Made by a program: the position numbers and the translations under genes. Shown piece after piece: positions 9,520 to 13,275 of a stretch of DNA of 13,275 nt. This stretch comes from Acidobacteriota bacterium (lineage in GTDB: Bacteria > Acidobacteriota > Vicinamibacteria > Vicinamibacterales > CAVVIG01): positions 1 through 13,275 of the forward strand of contig JACPZV010000205.1 in the NCBI GenBank assembly GCA_016195295.1, written 5' to 3'. The notes under the pieces were generated by a model, which was not told where the DNA came from, did no database searches, and was given only the letters and a program-made list of their open reading frames with translations. Numbering within the stretch: position 1 is the stretch's first letter; every line of letters begins with the position of its first letter.

Positions 9520-10683
9520 ATGGACATCAAGCCACTCCCGTTTCTCGCCAGCCTGAAGGAATATCAGAAGCAGGCCGAGTAACTGCTCGACGGGTGGCGG
9601 GCAGGCGATCCTGGCGCGATCCAGATCGTCAGGCATAACCATCCGCGCTTTCTGGACCCCGAAATTCGATGGCTGCCGAAAAGGCTGTCTGACTCCGAAG
9701 TTCGAAGCGCCACGCTTGAGCCTCCCGATGCTCAACTCACCGTGGCTCGTTGGTACGACTTCGAGAGCTGGCCGCGGCTTGCGGAATACGTCGAAGACGT
9801 CACTCGAGACGGTTCTCCGGTCTCAAAATTCGAATCGGCCGTGGAAGCGGTCATCAACGGTGACGTCGCGACACTTGGGTCGCGGCTCGGCGAGAACCCG
9901 GAATTGGTTCGAGCCCGTTCGACGCGTGTCACGCATTTTGACCCACCTGCGCATCGGGCCACGCTTCTTCATTACGTCGCCGCGAACGGCGTCGAAGGCT
10001 ACCGTCAGAGAACTCCGACGAATGCCGTCGCGGTGGCGAAGATGCTGCTCGAAGCGGGCGCCGAAGTCGATGCGCTCGCGGATCTGTACGGGGGACGTCA
10101 CACGACCATGAGCATGTTGGTGTCGAGCTGTCACCCGGCGAACGCCGGTGTGCAGGTCGCGCTCGTCGACACGCTGCTGGATTTCGGCGCGGCGATCGAG
10201 GGGCACGGCTCCGGCGAGTGGACGTCCCCCTTGATGACGGCTCTTGCTTTTGGATACGGAAAAGCCGCCGAAGCGCTCGTCCGACGCGGCGCGCGAGTGG
10301 AGAACATCGCCGCGGCCGCCGGATTGGGGCGACTCGCCGATGCGCGTCAACTGCTGACGACCGCCAACCGCGAGGATCGGCATCGCGCGCTCGCGTTGGC
10401 CGCTCAGCATGGTCACGTAGAAATTCTCCGCGTGCTCCTCGACGCGGGAGAAGACCCGAATCGCTACAACCCCAAAGGGAACCACGGCCACTCGACGCCG
10501 TTGCATCAAGCCGCTGGGTCCGGGCATGACATGGTCGTGCAGCTATTGGTGGAACGAGGAGCGAGACTGGACATCAAGGACACCATTTTTCAAGGCACTC
10601 CTCTGGGCTGGGCTGAATACGGAGGCCGCACGGATATCGCGGAGTACCTGCGCGCGCAAGGGGCAAAGACCGAAGAAGCGTGA
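9520..10683 (+). pseudogene. Ankyrin-repeat protein gene with in-frame TAA at codon 21
   Basis: From ATG 9520 the frame reads MDIKPLPFLASLKEYQKQAE, then TAA at 9580-9582. It continues in the same frame as LLDGWRAGDPGAIQIVRHNH, through PDAQLTVARWYDFESWPRLAEY, to the stop at 10681-10683. Related ankyrin proteins have this whole N-terminal module uninterrupted, with a glutamate-like residue at the stop; GAA to TAA is one substitution. After the TAA the first usable start is GTG 9742, giving a 313-residue protein without the N-terminal module but with all ankyrin repeats. Repeats include RATLLHYVAANG, AKMLLEAGAEVDALADLYGG, LVDTLLDFGAAIEG, ALAAQHGHVEILRVLLDAGEDPN, STPLHQAAGSGHDMVVQLLVERGARLD and TPLGWAEYGGRTDIAEYL. 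Ankyrin repeats bind protein partners; the role here is unknown. TAA does not encode selenocysteine, so recoding is not offered as an explanation. Confidence 0.75.
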
Positions 10684-10691
10684 CGCGCGGT

Positions 10692-10707
10692 GGCTCCTGC
10701 TGGAGCC
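10692..10707. terminator. Hairpin between convergent genes
   Basis: GGCTCC-TGCT-GGAGCC forms a perfect 6-bp stem with a 4-nt loop, in the 55-bp gap between the ends of the convergent ankyrin and OsmC-like genes. No U-tract follows on either strand. It could act as a weak two-way terminator or merely protect mRNA ends. Confidence 0.4.
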
Positions 10708-10738
10708 GTGCCGTGAGACGGATCATCCAGTCGATAGG

Positions 10739-11218
10739 TTAGGACGTTGCGGGAAGGAGCTCGTACGTCGAGGTGAGCGCGATCGCGCCGTGCAGCGTCC
10801 GGTACAGCGGGCAGCGCATCGCGTAGAAACCGTGTACCCGGTCGACGACCTCTCGCGCCTCGACCGCGGCCGCGAGTCTCATGTGGACGTGAATGCGTTT
10901 GATCACGAGCACGCCGTCTTCGGTTTCGACCTCGCCCGTCACGTCCGCCGTCAGGCGGCCGCCGCTGGCATCGATGTGACGCGCTTCCAGCGCGCCTCCA
11001 AAGGTTCCCATCATTCAACCGGCGGTCGCCGCGATCACGTAGTCCAGCGTCGCGGCGTGCGAGTGGCCAAGCGCCGCCGGATCGACGTTGTAGTGTTCCG
11101 CGATCGCGCCGTGCGCGCTGAACATGACCGGCTGAGACTCGCCCGGCAGGTGCGCGATTCGCAGCGGACCCTTGCGGCGCTCGATGGTGATGCGCGACGT
11201 GTAGACGACAGCGGACAT
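10739..11218 (-). CDS. OsmC-family peroxiredoxin, candidate selenoprotein (TGA at the catalytic Cys)
   Basis: Read from ATG 11218 through an in-frame TGA (11015-11017) to TAA at 10739, this is a 159-residue OsmC-family protein. The first part begins MSAVVYTSRITIE and has HSHAATLDYVIAATAG just before the TGA. The second part continues MMGTFGGALEARHIDASGG, then GVLVIKRIHVHMR and FYAMRCPLYR. In the family the segment normally reads ATAGC-MGTFGGALE, so the TGA stands at residue 68, the place of the peroxidatic cysteine (Cys59 in E. coli OsmC). The partner cysteine is Cys136, 68 residues later, against 66 in E. coli. OsmC/Ohr proteins reduce organic hydroperoxides in the cytoplasm. Both halves match one domain with nothing missing, and TGC or TGT to TGA is one base. 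A hairpin fit for SECIS follows. The start lies 14 nt after the redoxin-like stop, so both form an operon. The alternative is a disabled gene. Confidence 0.8.
10978..10996 (-). promoter_or_regulatory. Candidate bacterial SECIS hairpin in the OsmC-like gene
   Basis: On the minus strand GGCGCGC-TGGAA-GCGCGTC forms a 7-bp stem (one G-U pair) with loop UGGAA. The loop occupies nucleotides 26-30 after the TGA. Known bacterial SECIS elements have the apical loop roughly 16-37 nt after UGA and a G among its first two bases; this one has G second. GC-rich stems arise easily in such DNA, so on its own the evidence is moderate. Confidence 0.5.
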
Positions 11219-11232
11219 TGCCTCGGTTGTCG

Positions 11233-12063
11233 CTACTGTTTGACGCGCTCGCGGTCCAGCGTTCTCAGACGCACGGTCCACGAGAGCGGCACCGATTGCG
11301 GATTGAAACAGACGCGGTCATCGCACGCCTGATAGTCGAGCGTTGCCGCGATGACGATCTGCGTCTGATCCTTTAACGCGGCCTCCGCGTCGCGCGACGC
11401 ATCGATCATCACGTCCTGCACGATGCGGAAGGGGCGATCGAACACCGCGACGTGCTCGTTCAGCGGCTTGAAGAAATAGTCCGAGGGCTTCGGATATTGC
11501 GCCTGGCGGACCACGAGCCACGGTTGCGGCGCGATCGTCAGCGCGATCGGCTTGTAGCCGCTCACGCCGGGCGTACCCGGCGCCACGACCTCATCGGTCG
11601 CGAACGTCGTCAGCTCCAGGTGCGGCGCGGTCACGCGCGTCGCCGGCACATCGAGGTGCGCCCCGAGACGCACCATCACGCTCGCGATCGTGTCGCGCTC
11701 CTGGTATTGCGATTCGAAGACGCGCGACGAGACGATTCCGCGCCGATCGACGATGAACGTGCCGGGAAACGGAATGCCGTACTGCAGCTCCACGAGCTGC
11801 GTCTTGCAGTACGGTCACCAGTCCGCCGATCGGAAGAACACGAGCACGGCGCCCTTCGGTCCCATGATCGACTCGAGCGACCGTGGCCGCCCGGTCTGAT
11901 CGGAAAGGACGAACGATGGAACCGCAGTCCCGACCTGCGGACCGATCGTCTGAACGTCAACCGCGGGCGCCGCCGACTGCGGCGCCGCGAAGCCGGTCGC
12001 CCCGAGCGCGATCAATCCGCTGAGCACGAGTGCGCGCATCATCATAAAACCAAAGCCTATCAC
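11233..12063 (-). CDS. Secreted redoxin-like/DsbD-alpha-like fusion, candidate selenoprotein (UPYC motif)
   Basis: Read through an in-frame TGA (11815-11817) the frame has 276 residues to TAG 11233. The start is uncertain: GTG 12063 has AAGGAGG only 2 nt upstream, while ATG 12045, 12042 or 12039 lie farther from it. Numbering here is from 12063. MRALVLSGLIALGATGFAA is a signal peptide, so the protein is exported. The redoxin part has GTAVPSFVLSDQTGRPRSL, then AVLVFFRSADW, the TGA at 83, and PYCKTQLVELQ with Cys86. Relatives have WCPYC here, so the TGA replaces the first Cys of CxxC. YGIPFPGTFIVDRRG supplies the cis-Pro strand, but about 55-90 residues usual between CxxC and this strand seem absent. 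The C-terminal third resembles the DsbD N-terminal domain, with LDYQACDDRVCFNP (Cys247, Cys252). Probable role: periplasmic thiol or peroxide chemistry. First gene of the operon with the OsmC-like gene. Confidence 0.75.
11777..11814 (-). promoter_or_regulatory. Strong candidate bacterial SECIS hairpin in the redoxin-like gene
   Basis: Immediately after the TGA, the minus strand reads CCGTACTG, a 7-nt 5' bulge CAAGACG, CAGCTC, loop GTG, GAGCTG, CAGTACGG. The outer 8-bp and inner 6-bp stems are fully paired. The loop is at nucleotides 22-24 after the UGA and begins G-U, as in known SelB-binding bacterial SECIS elements such as that of E. coli fdhF. One caution is that the 3' outer arm lies across the apparent internal deletion of the gene. 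Confidence 0.65.
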
Positions 12064-12097
12064 TTCCTCCTTATGCCGGCGCGGTGGTCCGCCTGAC

Positions 12098-12176
12098 CGC
12101 CTCCGCCGCGGCTACGGCGGTCCGCCGATTCGCCTTCGCCAAGGCTGCGGCGGAATCTCGCCGAAGCTCTAGCGGA
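12098..12176. repeat. Three imperfect copies of a GC-rich palindromic repeat
   Basis: Copies at about 12098-12120, 12131-12153 and 12154-12176 share the pattern TCCGCC or TTCGCC, 4-5 bases, GGCTRCGGCGG. Each copy is self-complementary (for example CCGCCG...CGGCGG). They lie in the 175-bp gap between the divergent redoxin-like and GNAT-like genes. The layout resembles dispersed REP-like intergenic repeats. Nothing else is visible in the gap except the GNAT promoter. Confidence 0.5.
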
Positions 12177-12221
12177 GGCGGAAGCTTCACCCCGTCGATC
12201 CATTCATCCCGCTCCGTCGTG

Positions 12222-12227
12222 TACAAT
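12222..12227 (+). promoter_or_regulatory. Candidate -10 box of a near-leaderless GNAT transcript
   Basis: TACAAT matches the -10 consensus at five of six bases and ends 11 nt before the GTG at 12239. Transcription would begin only a few bases before the start codon, which fits the absence of any Shine-Dalgarno sequence there. The -35 region is weak. Confidence 0.35.
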
Positions 12228-12238
12228 TCCCGTTTCCC

Positions 12239-12835
12239 GTGGAATATCACATCACGCAATACGATCTCGAGCAAGGCGCCCTCGAGATTCAATACATCGA
12301 AGAGTTTTTCGGCGAGTTCCCGCGAAAGAAAACCGCGACCGAAATCGTCCGTCGCCTGTCCGGCAGGCGACACTTGATTCTGCTGGCCACCGCGCCGCTG
12401 CCGGACGATCCCGGCACGGTCGCGCCCGTCTCATTCAAAGTCGCGCACGAGATCACCGTCGGGGAAACGGAGCCGAAGCTCGCGGACCTCGTCCATCGCC
12501 TGAGCGACAACGTGCGGTTTCCAGGCCGCCGCATCCTGTACACCTGGATCGGGGGCACGCGCCGCGACTGGCGCGGACAGGGCTTCTTTCGCGCGCTGAC
12601 CGAGCAGCAGGAGCGCTGGGCCATCGACCAGGGCTTCGACGAGATCGTCGTCAAGACGAAGAACAAGTTCTACGAGATGCGCGGCACGCTCGATCACCTG
12701 CGATTCGAGGTCGTCAAGTACGAGCGCCACGGCGCGGACAACGCCGAATCCAAGGTCTACCTCAGCAAGAAGCTGTTGCCCGAGATGGTGTCGAAGCACA
12801 GAAGCGCGAAGACGGTCGTGGAAATCAGGGACTAG
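12239..12835 (+). CDS. GNAT-like N-acetyltransferase domain protein
   Basis: A 198-residue protein from GTG 12239, the only usable start before the conserved part. ILYTWIGGTRRDWRGQGFFRAL (residues about 99-120) has the strand plus R/Q-x-x-G-x-G/A acetyl-CoA loop of GNAT motif A, here RGQG at 112-115. It is followed by the helix LTEQQERWAIDQG, the strand FDEIVVKTKN and FYEMRGTLDHLRFEVVKYE, equivalent to GNAT motif B. The N-terminal half has EYHITQYDLEQGALEIQYIEEF and no obvious motif. GNAT enzymes move an acetyl group from acetyl-CoA to an amine. The acceptor is unknown. No close functional link to its neighbours is evident, and it is divergent from the redox operon. Confidence 0.8.
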   Translation: MEYHITQYDLEQGALEIQYIEEFFGEFPRKKTATEIVRRLSGRRHLILLATAPLPDDPGTVAPVSFKVAHEITVGETEPKLADLVHRLSDNVRFPGRRILYTWIGGTRRDWRGQGFFRALTEQQERWAIDQGFDEIVVKTKNKFYEMRGTLDHLRFEVVKYERHGADNAESKVYLSKKLLPEMVSKHRSAKTVVEIRD

Positions 12836-12870
12836 AGGGTCTGACGCTCGTATGATCGACACGCTGCTGA

Positions 12871-13275
12871 CTGAAAGCAGAACGCGGGCGCCTGTTCACC
12901 GAAGTGGAGAGCGCGCCGGGCACGGTCCAGCCGGTCGCCGTCATCTCGCGCCAGTTCTGGAAGCAGAAGTTCGACGACGATCCGTCCGCCATCGGCTCGA
13001 CGCTGACGCTCAACGGCACGCCGCTTACGGTTATCGGCGTACTCGCTCCGCCGTTTGACGTCACGAGCGTGCCCGCCGACGGCTACTTCATCGGCGGCGA
13101 CGTGTTTCTGCCCGTCGCGCAGTTCCCGGCGCCGCAGGGCATCGAGAAAGCCGGACCGTTCATGCTCGCCGTCGGTCGTCTCAGGCCTGACGTGAGCGTC
13201 GCTTCGAGCCATGCGGATCTGGCCGTGATCAGCGAACGCCTCGCGATCGCCGATCGCGCCCGTTCGCGGCCACCC
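12871..13275 (+). pseudogene. 5'-truncated ADOP/MacB-like permease fragment, open at the right edge
   Basis: The frame is open from after a TGA (12868-12870) to the window edge (135 codons) and has no start codon before the conserved part. It begins LKAERGRLFTEVESAPG and continues VAVISRQFWKQKFDDDPSAIG, LTLNGTPLTVIGVLAPPF, DVFLPVAQFPAP and FMLAVGRLRPDVS. This is typical of the MacB_PCD periplasmic domain of the ADOP permeases (two-FtsX-domain proteins common in Acidobacteriota). The first membrane helix and the beginning of the domain are missing, and the homologous sequence starts only 38 bp after the GNAT stop. The gene is therefore probably a remnant, unless a frameshift hides an upstream piece; no such piece is seen. 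The downstream part is outside the window. Confidence 0.7.

Noticed and set aside
9580..9582. Recoding of the ankyrin stop as an unusual amino acid
   Set aside because: The codon is TAA, not TGA or TAG; no known bacterial system inserts selenocysteine or pyrrolysine there.
10739..11014. ATG right after the OsmC TGA as the start of a separate short gene
   Set aside because: The two halves make exactly one OsmC domain with no loss or overlap, and neither half would fold or act alone.
12098..12176. CRISPR array
   Set aside because: The repeats are imperfect and palindromic, with unequal gaps (11 nt and 0 nt) too short to be spacers; no cas genes are near.

Overview
The window is GC-rich bacterial DNA. 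The carbamoyltransferase/SGNH neighbourhood, the ADOP-type (MacB-like) permease fragment and the redoxin/DsbD-like fusion together suggest Acidobacteriota, perhaps the Vicinamibacteria. That placement is inference from gene content; no rRNA or tRNA gene is visible.

Layout. (1) 1-2185, minus, runs off the left edge: a carbamoyltransferase (NodU/CmcH type) fused through a degenerate Trm112-like segment to a SAM-dependent methyltransferase. (2) 2326-7838, plus, a tight operon diverging from it: membrane-anchored SGNH hydrolase, transglutaminase-like protein, ABC ATPase and a large multi-spanning ABC permease. This looks like a cell-surface modification and export unit. (3) 7865-9402, minus: an AAA/DUF4143 ATPase followed by a tiny remnant that seems to join the two ends of a deleted helicase-like gene. 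(4) 9520-10683, plus: an ankyrin-repeat protein gene interrupted by an in-frame TAA at codon 21. (5) 10739-12063, minus: a two-gene redox operon, described below. (6) 12239-12835, plus: a GNAT-like protein. (7) 12871 to the right edge, plus: a 5'-truncated MacB-like permease.

The main discovery candidate is the redox operon. Each gene is interrupted by one in-frame TGA, and in each the TGA falls where relatives have the catalytic cysteine. The thioredoxin/peroxiredoxin-like protein reads DW-TGA-PYC (a UxxC motif). The OsmC-family protein reads TAG-TGA-MMGTFGG, with its partner cysteine retained 68 residues later. A hairpin with a G at or near the start of its apical loop follows each TGA at a distance suitable for a bacterial SECIS element; the one in the thioredoxin-like gene has uninterrupted 8-bp and 6-bp stems. 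I read this as a pair of adjacent selenoprotein genes, an OsmC-like and a redoxin-like protein. The redoxin-like gene also seems to lack the middle of its thioredoxin fold, so it could be a decaying copy or a deletion or assembly artefact.

Several loci in the right two thirds carry single lesions or remnants (helicase fragment, ankyrin stop, truncated permease). Decay is therefore a fair rival explanation. It accounts poorly for two independent TGA codons lying exactly at redox-active cysteines.
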